From NCBI GenBank assembly GCA_034933285.1, contig JAYFNT010000031.1, positions 62,001 through 126,000 of the forward strand: DNA of 64,000 nt, read 5' to 3'. Below the pieces are notes generated by a model, which was given only the letters and a program-made list of their open reading frames with translations, made no database searches and was not told where the DNA came from. Made by a program: the position numbers and the translations under genes. The first letter of the stretch is position 1, and every line of letters starts with the position of its first letter. The DNA is from RPRC01 sp034933285 (GTDB taxonomy: Bacteria > Desulfobacterota > Desulfuromonadia > Geobacterales > Geobacteraceae). Below, one piece after another: positions 51,527 through 60,114 of the stretch.

Positions 51527-51963
51527 AAGTTCTGCTGGACCATATTGTGCTCAATGTCATCGATGTTGAAAAAGAAGCGGAATTCTACATCAATGTCCTG
51601 GGGTTCCCCCCCGAGCGACTGGAACTTTACCGTGAAGGGAAGGTGCCCTTTCCCTCGGTCCGCATCAATCCTGACACCATTATCGACCTGTTCCCCGCCA
51701 AGATGTGGCAGCAGGGGGCTGAAGGGGAAGGGGGCCGGACAAACCTCAACCACTTTTGCGTCTCGGTGAGCAGGGAGGATTTCGAGAGGCTCCTTCACCG
51801 GCTCGGCCAGCTCGGCGTGGCAATCGAGCAGGGTCCGGTAGAGCGATGGGGGGCGCATGGAACGGGTGTGTCGGTCTATTTCCGGGACCCCGAGCTGAAC
51901 CTGATCGAGTTTCGCTATTATGAGGTGGACAGCGAACCGTCGCAATGTCTTCTTGATACCTGA
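51523..51963 (+). CDS. VOC-family (glyoxalase/bleomycin-resistance fold) protein
   Basis: A 146-aa vicinal-oxygen-chelate protein: 'LLDHIVLNVIDVEKEAEFYI' at the start with the first metal-type histidine, 'NLNHFCVSVS' near 73 with the second, and 'VYFRDPELNLIEFRYYE' near 122 with the glutamate. The substrate is unknown; members include glyoxalases and dioxygenases. Start overlap (ATGA) with the DUF488 gene marks an operon. Confidence 0.85.
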   Translation: MKVLLDHIVLNVIDVEKEAEFYINVLGFPPERLELYREGKVPFPSVRINPDTIIDLFPAKMWQQGAEGEGGRTNLNHFCVSVSREDFERLLHRLGQLGVAIEQGPVERWGAHGTGVSVYFRDPELNLIEFRYYEVDSEPSQCLLDT

Positions 51964-52082
51964 GACCGGGATTCATCGGGTCGGAATTGACGGTTGGCAA
52001 TCGCGGGTCCAGGTATGCATGATCGACAGGAAGTGTGAAAATGCACAGGAGTATTCATGCGGCTATCCGCTGAAGGCTTGCT

Positions 52083-53675
52083 TCAGTGGGGAGCAGCGGG
52101 TGTCTTTGACCTGACCCGCTTCAGCAGCATGACCGCGCCGACGCAGATCAGGCTCACAATGGCCAGCAGGCGGAAGTTGTCGATGAAAGCCCAGAGGGTC
52201 GATTGCCTGATGAGTTCATCGTAGAGCGTGCCGCCGGCTTTGCGCATTGATTCGGTTGCCGGGAAATGGTGCCGGAATGCCTGCTGCAGGGCACGGGAAT
52301 GGATCTGATAAGCCGGGTCGCCGGGCGCCAGGTGGGAGACCAGGTCCGACTGGTGGACCTGTGCCCGTCGCTCCAGGATCGTCGTCACCGCGGCAATGCC
52401 GACGCTCCCCCCGATATTGCGCATGAGATTGAAAATGCCGCTGGCGTTGCCCATCTGTTCCCGGGGCAGCATCCCCATGGCGACGGCCGACAGCGGAACG
52501 AAAATCATGCTCAGGCCTATTCCCATGAGTATGTTCGGCCAGATTATGTTCCACATGGAGATCTCGAGAGTGATCTCCCCGAACTGCCAGAGTGAAACGG
52601 CTACCAGTATGAAGCCTGTCCCGATCACCTTGCGGAAATCCACGGTTCCGGTCAGGAAACCGACGACCGGCATGGCTGCCAGGGCGCCCAGCCCCCGCGG
52701 GCTGAGTGTCAGGCCGCTCAGCATGGCCGTATATCCCATGAGAGTCTGGAGGTAGATGGGAATCAGGGTGACCGCGCTGTACAGGCACACACCGAGAAGG
52801 GTTATAAGCAGCGTTCCCACGGAAAAATTCCGGTCCTTGAGGACCCTGAGGTTGACCACCGGCTCCTTTGTCTTCAACTCCCGGACAATGAAAAGCACCA
52901 TGGTAACAATGCAGATGACGGCGAACCAGCGCACCCAGGGGGCGGAAAACCAGTCGTCCTGCTGGCCCTTGTCCAGGATTATCTGCAGGGTGGCCAGGGA
53001 CACGGCCATCAGGCCGAAGCCGATATTGTCGACCTTTCCGGGCTTGGAAGACCTGATGTAGGGAGGGTCTTCCACGAATGCCCGCGTCATGAAGATTGCC
53101 AGGATGCCGACCGGGATGTTCATGTAGAATGCCCAGCGCCAGGTGTAATTATCGGTCAGCCAGCCGCCCAGGGTCGGCCCGATGATCGGCGCCACCACCA
53201 CCCCGATGCCAAAGGCTGCCATGGCCATGCCCCTTTTCTCGGGCGGGAAGCTTTCCAGGAGGATGGCCTGGGAAATGGGCTGGAGGGCGCCTCCGCCGGC
53301 TCCCTGGATCACCCGGGCGGCAATCAGCATGCCCAGGCTCTCCGCCATGCCGCAGGCGAAGGAGGAAAGGGTGAAGATGGCGATGCAGTAGACGAGGAAG
53401 CGGGAGCGGCCGAAATACCTGGCAAGCCAGCCGGTGGCCGGCAGGATGATCGCATTGGCCACCAGGTAGCTGGTCAGGGTCCAGGTGGCTTCGTCGGTGC
53501 TCGCGGACAGGCTGCCCGCTACGTGGGGCAGGGCAACGGAGACAATGGTGGTGTCCAGTATTTCCATGAAGGTGGGGAGCATGACGGCCGCGGTGATGAT
53601 CCACGGGTTTACGGCAGGCCGCCACTCCATGCCGGTTGCCGCTGCATCTCCCTTTGCGTTGCCGGCTGGCATCAC
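52083..53675 (-). CDS. MFS drug efflux transporter, DHA2 / EmrB-QacA type
   Basis: A 530-aa permease with about 14 hydrophobic helices. DHA2 motifs are visible: 'FMEILDTTIVSVALPHVAGS' near 38, 'GWLARYFGRSRFLVYCIAIF' near 75, and 'GAGGGALQPISQAILLESFP' near 125. With the HlyD-type partner it would export hydrophobic compounds or drugs, using the proton gradient, through an outer-membrane channel not encoded nearby. It overlaps the partner gene by 4 nt (ATGA). Confidence 0.9.
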   Translation of the reverse strand: MMPAGNAKGDAAATGMEWRPAVNPWIITAAVMLPTFMEILDTTIVSVALPHVAGSLSASTDEATWTLTSYLVANAIILPATGWLARYFGRSRFLVYCIAIFTLSSFACGMAESLGMLIAARVIQGAGGGALQPISQAILLESFPPEKRGMAMAAFGIGVVVAPIIGPTLGGWLTDNYTWRWAFYMNIPVGILAIFMTRAFVEDPPYIRSSKPGKVDNIGFGLMAVSLATLQIILDKGQQDDWFSAPWVRWFAVICIVTMVLFIVRELKTKEPVVNLRVLKDRNFSVGTLLITLLGVCLYSAVTLIPIYLQTLMGYTAMLSGLTLSPRGLGALAAMPVVGFLTGTVDFRKVIGTGFILVAVSLWQFGEITLEISMWNIIWPNILMGIGLSMIFVPLSAVAMGMLPREQMGNASGIFNLMRNIGGSVGIAAVTTILERRAQVHQSDLVSHLAPGDPAYQIHSRALQQAFRHHFPATESMRKAGGTLYDELIRQSTLWAFIDNFRLLAIVSLICVGAVMLLKRVRSKTPAAPH

Positions 53676-54937
53676 TTTACCCTGACCACGGGTATGACGG
53701 ACATTCCCGGGCGCAGCAGGTTTTCCCTGTCCTGGCCTTTTTCGAATACGATTTTCACCGGGATGCGCTGCACCACCTTCACGTAGTTTCCCGTAGCGTT
53801 TTCCGGCGGGAAGAGGCTGAATCTCGCTCCACTTGCCCCGGCAATGCTCTCCACGTGTCCGTCATAGGTTCTGCCATAGGTGTCCACGCTTATCTTCACC
53901 TTCTGTCCCGGCCGCATTTTCCTGAGCTGGGTCTCCTTGAAATTCGCCGTCACCCAGATGTCGTCCAGGGGAACGATGGAAAGGAGCACCTGGCCCGGTT
54001 CCACGTTCTGTCCTACCTCAACGGTCCTTTTGCCGACCACGCCGCTGACCGGAGCCGTGACCCTGGTGTAACCCAGGTTCAGCCTCGCCTGGTCCAGGGC
54101 AGCCTTGTACCTCTTGACAGCGGCATCGGCGCTTTCGGCCTTCGATTGGACCACGGAAACCTGCTGCGGCCCGGTCCGGGCCGAGGCCAGCTCGGCCTCT
54201 GCCTGGCGCAGGCGGCCGCGGGCCTGGGCCACCTGTTCCATGGCAGCGGTTGCCTGCGCTTGTGCCGCATCCACGGCAGCCGAAGAAACGGTTGCCGCGG
54301 CAACCGCCTGGTCATACTGCTGCCTGGGTATGACGTCCCGTTGGACCAGGTTCCGATACCTGGCCAGGTCTTTCTGTGTCCTGACATTCTCCGCTTCCTT
54401 TTGCCTGAGCCCGGCCCTGGCTGCTTCCAGTTGCTTCTCCGCAGCCACGACGCCGGCGCGCGCGTTGGCCGCGTTCGCGGCGGCCGACTCGATCCCGCTC
54501 CGGGTGGATACGGAGGAAATGGGCACATTTGTCCTGGCCGCCTTTGCGCCGGCAAGGGCATCGGCATATTCAGCTTCGGCGCGCTCCAGGGCCACCCGGT
54601 AATCGGTCGGGTCGATTACCACGAGCACGGTCCCTGCCTGCACGTACTGGTAGTCCCTGAAACCGAGCCGCAATACATGTCCCCCCACCCGGGCGCTGAT
54701 GGGGTTGATATGGCCGTCGATCTGGGCGTCGTCGGTGCTTTCGGTGTAAGTGGAGCGCCACCAGAGCAGCAGCGCCCCGATGAGGAGTACTGCTGCAACA
54801 GCAACAAGGATGGATTTTTTTCTCTGCCGGATGTTTTCCCGAGAAAAAAGCCGTCCAAGCCGGCTCAGTCCGGAGCCCGGTCCCTTTTCTCCGTTGTCGC
54901 TCCGGGCAGTCGTGGCATCATCTTTATCGCTGACCAT
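53672..54937 (-). CDS. HlyD/EmrA-type membrane fusion protein
   Basis: A 421-aa periplasmic adaptor. One transmembrane helix (SILVAVAAVLLIGALLLWW, near residues 42-60) is followed by a biotinyl-lipoyl-like domain ('TDDAQIDGHINPISARVGGH'), a long coiled coil (110-270, Ala-rich) and a beta-barrel segment ('RVTAPVSGVVGKRTVEVGQN'). It links the EmrB-type transporter to an outer-membrane channel. The ATG at 54937 is preferred because AAGGA lies 9 nt upstream; an ATG 33 nt earlier is possible. It is the first gene of the efflux operon. Confidence 0.88.
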   Translation of the reverse strand: MVSDKDDATTARSDNGEKGPGSGLSRLGRLFSRENIRQRKKSILVAVAAVLLIGALLLWWRSTYTESTDDAQIDGHINPISARVGGHVLRLGFRDYQYVQAGTVLVVIDPTDYRVALERAEAEYADALAGAKAARTNVPISSVSTRSGIESAAANAANARAGVVAAEKQLEAARAGLRQKEAENVRTQKDLARYRNLVQRDVIPRQQYDQAVAAATVSSAAVDAAQAQATAAMEQVAQARGRLRQAEAELASARTGPQQVSVVQSKAESADAAVKRYKAALDQARLNLGYTRVTAPVSGVVGKRTVEVGQNVEPGQVLLSIVPLDDIWVTANFKETQLRKMRPGQKVKISVDTYGRTYDGHVESIAGASGARFSLFPPENATGNYVKVVQRIPVKIVFEKGQDRENLLRPGMSVIPVVRVK

Positions 54938-55034
54938 TGATTGCGTTCCTTCCAGGCCGTTTTCCAGCATGCCTGGCGCTTGTGTTCATATTTTTCCTCT
55001 TGTTCGGGTATCCGGGGCGCCTTTGCCGAAACAT

Positions 55035-55056
55035 GATGTTTGAAGGTTATAACATC
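55035..55056. promoter_or_regulatory. Possible operator before the efflux operon
   Basis: GATGTT and AACATC form an inverted repeat with 10 nt between arms in the AT-rich region upstream of the EmrA-type gene. It could bind a MarR- or TetR-like regulator; none is encoded in the window. The evidence is limited to the symmetry. Confidence 0.25.
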
Positions 55057-55284
55057 TTAATATTGTTAGAATATCCCATATCATTTGCTTGTCAATGCAT
55101 GGTTTCAATCAGTACGGATTGGATATGTAAAAATTATTATATATGGTAAAATGAAATCACCTGGCAACGCAATGATCAATGCATGGTGGGTGACAGTGCC
55201 GTAACCGGAAATGGTCGTGTGACGAAGATCCGCTCCGGCCACAGAGAGACTTTCCGGATGGAAACTAAATAAAGGAGAGACATT

Positions 55285-55686
55285 ATGAAAAAGCTTCTTG
55301 CCATTAGCTCGGTCCTGCTGGCATGTGCCCTGCCGGCATTTGCGGCAGGCCCTTATCATTTGCCTGATGCGTCATACAAAAAAGTCAGCTCTCTCGTAAA
55401 ACTGCCCGATTTCATTCCGGGAATCGGCACGCTCTACGTGAAGCCTTCGACTCTGCCGATCGGGCCTTTTCTGGCGTATGACCGCGCGGGGAAACTTGTT
55501 TCCACCATCTACATGGTGCCAATCGAGGATTTCGACAAACATGCCAACTTTACTGGTCTGGCAGTTGGCGACAACAAGGTTGAAAAGGTCGACATAGTTT
55601 TCAACCCGGGGCACCCGGGCGTTGAAGTTCCCCATTATCATGTAACGATCTGGCACGTCAAACCCGAGTTGGCAAAGGTGAAATAA
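55285..55686 (+). CDS. Small periplasmic protein of unknown function
   Basis: A 133-aa protein with a clean signal peptide (MKKLLAISSVLLACALPAFA, cleaved before AG). The mature part ends with a histidine-rich pattern 'EVPHYHVTIWHVKPE' near residue 117 that could bind a metal; similar short proteins with this HxH...H end occur in other bacteria but I do not recognise the family. The ATG has AAAGGAGAG 8 nt upstream. It is monocistronic, with a hairpin terminator at 55713. Confidence 0.7.
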   Translation: MKKLLAISSVLLACALPAFAAGPYHLPDASYKKVSSLVKLPDFIPGIGTLYVKPSTLPIGPFLAYDRAGKLVSTIYMVPIEDFDKHANFTGLAVGDNKVEKVDIVFNPGHPGVEVPHYHVTIWHVKPELAKVK

Positions 55687-55712
55687 CCGGACTCAAGAGA
55701 CGGGAACTCCTG

Positions 55713-55742
55713 AAGGCCGGCGGCTTCTGGCACGCCGGCCTT
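55713..55742 (+). terminator. Hairpin terminator after the periplasmic protein gene
   Basis: AAGGCCGGC and GCCGGCCTT form a 9-bp GC-rich stem with a 12-nt loop. No long T-run follows. From 55750 to 56223 the gap is AT-rich (TATATA-type runs near 55990-56060) and must contain the promoter of the next gene; no further element was recognised. Confidence 0.6.
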
Positions 55743-56223
55743 GCGTTAGCCGGCTTCCCATGCAAAACTCAGCCTGATGGTTTGTGATTTTAACCTCCTG
55801 CCTCTACATCATCCTCTTTGCCAATTTGCCGATAACGGCTTTTGCATTTCGATTCATCTCACTGTCGCAGATGTAGAGAGGTATAATTATTACCAATAAT
55901 CTGCTCTCTTCAGTGTGAAAAAAAAGTTGCTTACAGCAACAGGTCCGGAATCTCCATCTCACAACTTTATCTAAACTTCAAAATCGTATGGATATATATG
56001 ATATACATATAAATAAGAACTGATGTTATCGTTATATAACATTATATATAACCATAAAAATCATTTACTGTTCTACAACCAGCTTCATAAATGAATAACT
56101 CAATCTTATTGTTTGGAATTTTATACAGATCATTGATTCAATAGTTGCGGGAGCAGGCTCTTGTCTGATATGGTAAGCGAGATCTTGCATAAATTGCTTT
56201 TCAAAGGTTGACGGAGAGCTGTT

Positions 56224-58257
56224 ATGACGAGCTATACTTCAGGTAACCGAATCCTCCCTTGTGATGTTGGAGCAATCAAGGCCCAATGGGAAAGATTTGT
56301 CAAAGGCGAACCTGTCGACCATGACATTATCCGTCCCATTGTGCTGTCGTCATGGAAAAGAAGCAGAATTACGGGCGTAGATCCGTTTCACACATTCGGG
56401 ATCAAAATCATATCCAGGGAAGATACTGAAAAGCAGAAACTCACTCGTGACGAGCTCCTGAAGGCTTTTGGGAGCGTCATTCCCATAATAGAAGAAATCA
56501 TCATAAAAAATCAGCTCAATCTTCAGTTGTTCGACAGTAATGCACAGAGCATTCATCTTGCCATGTTTCAGGAATTCAATTCAGGCAAGTCATACGAGGA
56601 AGTGGAGTCGAAAATGCTCGGCAACCTGTCGGAAAAGGTGATCGGCACCAATGCCCCCTGTCTGGCTCTCAGTGAAAACAAGCCTGTACAGATCATCGGC
56701 GCGGAGCATTACAACTACTATCTTCACGACTACTTCTGCTGTTCAGCGCCGATTCATGACACCAAGGGAAAAACAGTCGGAGCGTTGAATATCTTTTCCA
56801 ATCTAGGCAATTACTTCGAGGGCATCTTCGGCCTGGTCTCATGCCTGGCAAGCATATTCGACAACAGGGCACTGATTCAGACCGCCCTGGAGGAACTGGA
56901 CATCTATGAGTTGGCAGCCAACAACATCATGGAAAAATCAGCAAAGGGCGTCATGTACATAAGCAGGGAACGTCAGATAAAATATTACAACACCGCCCTG
57001 GTCAACCTGTTGAACATTCCGCCCGGGCAGAAGGACAAGGAAGCGCTCGATGCCTTTCTGTCAGTGTCAAGGTGCCTTGCTTCCGATGAACAGCTTGAAA
57101 ACAAGGAAGTCATCATTTCCACGAACGGCAGGAAGAAATCTCTGCTTGTAACGACCCAGAACCTGGTCAACGCGAAAAACGAGCCGAAAGGGAAAATGGT
57201 GTTCGTGGAGGATACCGACGCTGTCTACAAGTCATTTCAAAGGATTCGCGGCAACAAAGCCCATTATACTTTTGAAGACATAATAGGGGAGAACAGAGAA
57301 CTGGCAGCTGCGAAGGACTTGGCCAGGAAAGTGGCCGGGACGCGCGCAGCTGTCCTTATCCACGGTGAAAGCGGCACGGGAAAGGAATTGTTTGCTCAGG
57401 CCATCCATAATTCGAGCACCCGGAAACCCTGCCCCTTTGTCTCCATAAACTGCGGCGCGATTCCGCCCGAACTGATCGAGAGCGAATTGTTCGGGTACGA
57501 GGCCGGCGCTTTTACCGGCGCCTTGAAAGGGGGGAAACCGGGAAAGCTTGAACTGGCTTCCGGCGGGACCCTGTTTCTGGATGAAATAGAAAGCATGCCG
57601 TTGAACGCCCAGATAAAGCTGTTGCGTGCGCTTTCCACGCATAAGATCTCGCGGATCGGCAGCATAGAAGAAATTCCCATTGATGTAAGAATTGTCTCGG
57701 CGACTAAAACGGATCTTCTGAAGGAAGCCGACGAAGGCAATTTCCGCGAGGATCTCTACTATCGTATAAGCACCATTGTAATAAAACTGCCTTCCTTACG
57801 GGAAAGGGTGGACGACATCCCCCTGTTGACGGCCCATCTGGTGAAACTGCACACGAAAGAATCCTCCCTCGAAAATTACCAGGTGTGCCCAGAATTCATA
57901 AAGACCCTGGCCATGCTCCCATGGCGCGGCAATGTACGGGAACTGAGCAATGTGCTCGAAAGAGCGATAGCCTTGTCCGACAATGATCACATTCTGAAGA
58001 CCGGCCTTCTTCCCGAAAATGACGGCAGTGGACAGCAAAATGGCGGACTGGCCCTGGTGACGAAGCTGGAAACGCACCTGAAAAATGAATTCTCCCGTGG
58101 TGAATGCGGCGACATGCTCAAAGTTTCCGAGGAAATCGCGATCAGGCTGGCACTGGACATGGATTCCGGAAATGTGGCAAAGGCCGCAAAACGCCTTGGA
58201 ATCAGCAAGCCGACCCTGTATTCGAAAATCAAGCAGAATGAGAACCTCAAAATGTGA
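56224..58257 (+). CDS. Sigma-54-dependent transcriptional activator, AcoR-like
   Basis: A 677-aa enhancer-binding protein. The N-terminus has the AcoR-type 'IVLSSWKRSRITGVDPFHTF' motif, then GAF (80-220) and PAS (230-330). The AAA+ domain (350-580) has Walker A 'HGESGTGKELFAQ', the sigma-54 contact loop 'GAFTGA' and 'GGTLFLDEIESMPLN'. A Fis-type helix-turn-helix closes the protein (GNVAKAAKRLGISKPTLYSK). AcoR relatives respond to small alcohols or ketones and activate their oxidation genes. It stands directly upstream of an alcohol dehydrogenase with a sigma-54 promoter, so that gene is its likely target. Confidence 0.92.
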   Translation: MTSYTSGNRILPCDVGAIKAQWERFVKGEPVDHDIIRPIVLSSWKRSRITGVDPFHTFGIKIISREDTEKQKLTRDELLKAFGSVIPIIEEIIIKNQLNLQLFDSNAQSIHLAMFQEFNSGKSYEEVESKMLGNLSEKVIGTNAPCLALSENKPVQIIGAEHYNYYLHDYFCCSAPIHDTKGKTVGALNIFSNLGNYFEGIFGLVSCLASIFDNRALIQTALEELDIYELAANNIMEKSAKGVMYISRERQIKYYNTALVNLLNIPPGQKDKEALDAFLSVSRCLASDEQLENKEVIISTNGRKKSLLVTTQNLVNAKNEPKGKMVFVEDTDAVYKSFQRIRGNKAHYTFEDIIGENRELAAAKDLARKVAGTRAAVLIHGESGTGKELFAQAIHNSSTRKPCPFVSINCGAIPPELIESELFGYEAGAFTGALKGGKPGKLELASGGTLFLDEIESMPLNAQIKLLRALSTHKISRIGSIEEIPIDVRIVSATKTDLLKEADEGNFREDLYYRISTIVIKLPSLRERVDDIPLLTAHLVKLHTKESSLENYQVCPEFIKTLAMLPWRGNVRELSNVLERAIALSDNDHILKTGLLPENDGSGQQNGGLALVTKLETHLKNEFSRGECGDMLKVSEEIAIRLALDMDSGNVAKAAKRLGISKPTLYSKIKQNENLKM

Positions 58258-58280
58258 AGCTGCTGGCAAATCCAACTTTC

Positions 58281-58341
58281 GACCAGTTAAATTTTTTAAC
58301 TGGTCATAAGGAAATTTTATCAATAGTTAAGTTATTTAACT
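58281..58341 (+). promoter_or_regulatory. Two matched palindromes: probable binding sites of the sigma-54 activator
   Basis: AGTTAA-N5-TTAACT occurs at 58285-58301 and again at 58325-58341, exactly 40 bp apart. The first is extended to GACCAGTTAAA / TTTAACTGGTC (11-bp arms). They lie about 165-220 nt upstream of the sigma-54 promoter at 58507, the usual place for enhancer sites. The first could also serve as a weak terminator of the activator gene. Confidence 0.65.
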
Positions 58342-58506
58342 GCAAAACATCCCGAATACGACCTCCCCGCCTTATTGCACATCCCGACGGATATCACCCC
58401 CAGTAGTGCATTTCCCCAAATTTCCTTAAATATATTGATGTATAAGCAAGGTCATCCACTGTCGATCGTTAAAAATATCCCGAAAATCTCATATCCTTTG
58501 GCCTGA

Positions 58507-58522
58507 TGGTATTACCCTTGCT
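58507..58522 (+). promoter_or_regulatory. Sigma-54 promoter of the alcohol dehydrogenase gene
   Basis: TGGTATTACCCTTGCT matches the TGGCACG-N4-TTGCW consensus at the GG (-24) and GC (-12) positions with correct spacing. It would start RNA near 58533, leaving a leader of about 137 nt before the ATG at 58670. Confidence 0.65.
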
Positions 58523-58669
58523 TTGGAATTTATTGCCAGTAAAAAAATTGTAATACGCAGGCGACGAATTCAATTGAAAGGGGGAAGCAGAGAAATCATA
58601 TTTTACTGGCAGGGAAAAGGGAAGAATCAGAGGTTAATACTTCAAACTATTTGAAAAAAGGAGAATGTT

Positions 58670-59815
58670 ATGGAATTCATGTTCGGAATCCCGAGTTTTG
58701 TCCACTTTGGCGAAGGAGCTTCGAAAAAACTGGGCGAAATGGCAGCGGGAATGGGCGCGAAAAAGGCTTTCGTAATGTATGACAAAGGAGTGAAGGCAGC
58801 GGGCATCGTGGATGGGTTGATTGCTTCATTGAAAGCTGCCGGCATCGAAGCGATCGAATTTGACGGCGTACTGCCCAATCCTCCCGATACCATGGTCGAA
58901 CAAGCCGCGGCTCTGGCCCGTTCAGCCAATGTGGACATCATCGTGGCAATCGGTGGCGGCAGCTCCATTGACTCCGCGAAAGCCATAAACATTCTCCTCG
59001 CCAACCCGTCCCCCATCAACCAGTACGAAGGCGTCAATACGGTGAAAGTTCCCGGCAAGCCTCTGATTGCCATTCCTACCACAGCGGGTACTGCAAGTGA
59101 AGTAACGGCATTCAGCATCATTACAGACACTGCCAGGACCAAAAAAATGATAATCGGCGGGCAGTTCGTCGGTCCGACCATAGCTCTGGCCGATCCCCTC
59201 CTGACCGTCGGAATGCCGCCGAAGATTACCTCTTCCACCGGCATGGACGCGTTGACCCACGCAATAGAAGCCTATGTTTCCAAAGCGGCCATGATTCCCA
59301 CGGATGTTATTGCACTGAAGGCCATTGATCTTATCTGCAAAAATATCGTTACAGCGACAAAGAACGGCTCGAACGTCGAAGCCCGTTCCGCCATGCTGCT
59401 CGGCAGCATGATGGCCGGATTTGCCTTTACCAACGCGGTTCTCGGGCTGGTTCATTCCATAGCCCATCCCCTGAGCGCCCATTGCGGCCTGCCGCACGGT
59501 GTGGCCAATGCCATCGGGCTTCCCTATGTAATGGAGTATAACGCACTGACGGTTCCGGCCAGGTTCAAGGACATCGCCGCGGCCATGGGCATCGACGTCA
59601 CCGGCATGACTGATGCGGCTGCCGCGCAGGCTGCCGTTGAACTGGTCAAGAATCTCAATAAAGAGCTTGAGATCCCGACCCTGAAAGAGTGCGGCGTCAG
59701 CAAGGACCTGTTCGATCGCCTTGCGGAAGATGCCTTGGTCGAAGGCTCTACCTTCTTCAACCCGCGGGATCCTTCCAAGCAGGATGTACTGGCGATCCTG
59801 GAGAAGGCCTACTGA
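58670..59815 (+). CDS. Iron-containing (type III) alcohol dehydrogenase
   Basis: A 381-aa Fe-ADH. The NAD-binding motif is 'IVAIGGGSSIDSAKAINILL' near 97. The metal ligands are in 'MDALTHAIEAYVSKAA' near 200 and 'HSIAHPLSAHCGLPHGVANA' near 265. Such enzymes oxidise primary alcohols or reduce aldehydes with NAD. AAAAGGAG precedes the ATG. It is followed by an aldehyde ferredoxin oxidoreductase, so alcohol may be oxidised via aldehyde to acid with ferredoxin reduction (inference from pairing). Confidence 0.93.
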   Translation: MEFMFGIPSFVHFGEGASKKLGEMAAGMGAKKAFVMYDKGVKAAGIVDGLIASLKAAGIEAIEFDGVLPNPPDTMVEQAAALARSANVDIIVAIGGGSSIDSAKAINILLANPSPINQYEGVNTVKVPGKPLIAIPTTAGTASEVTAFSIITDTARTKKMIIGGQFVGPTIALADPLLTVGMPPKITSSTGMDALTHAIEAYVSKAAMIPTDVIALKAIDLICKNIVTATKNGSNVEARSAMLLGSMMAGFAFTNAVLGLVHSIAHPLSAHCGLPHGVANAIGLPYVMEYNALTVPARFKDIAAAMGIDVTGMTDAAAAQAAVELVKNLNKELEIPTLKECGVSKDLFDRLAEDALVEGSTFFNPRDPSKQDVLAILEKAY

Positions 59816-59816
59816 C

Positions 59817-59950
59817 AGGCTGTTGGAAAACTGCTGCGGAGAGCCGTACGTTTTTCAACAACCTGCTGCTCAAGAATCACGGTAATAAATGTCATGAATC
59901 CTGCAGGGGCTGCCCTTGATTCCGGGCGCCGGCAAACTCCGGCGCCCGGG
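59817..59950 (+). terminator. Two hairpins after the alcohol dehydrogenase gene
   Basis: AGGCTGTTGGAAAAC and GTTTTTCAACAACCT (59817-59864) form an imperfect stem just behind the stop codon. A second, very GC-rich palindrome, CCGGGCGCCGG / CCGGCGCCCGG, follows at 59922-59949 and ends in GTTTGAG. They probably separate the dehydrogenase transcript from the AOR gene, which begins 299 nt after the stop. Confidence 0.6.
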
Positions 59951-60114
59951 TTTGAGGGCCTGCAAAGAAGGGAAAGCTTGAAAGCCGGCTCTAAAGGATA
60001 GGTTTGTCTTGCGATCGATTAATGGTAACGTACTTATTTCTCGGCGAAATCGGGGGCGGGCGCAGCCGGCTTGCCCCTTGAAACAAGCAATGATACCGGA
60101 GAGGATGGGAATGT

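Noticed and set aside
53636..54940. Plus-strand open frame of 434 codons opposite the HlyD-type gene
   Set aside because: Antisense to a complete membrane fusion protein with all expected parts.
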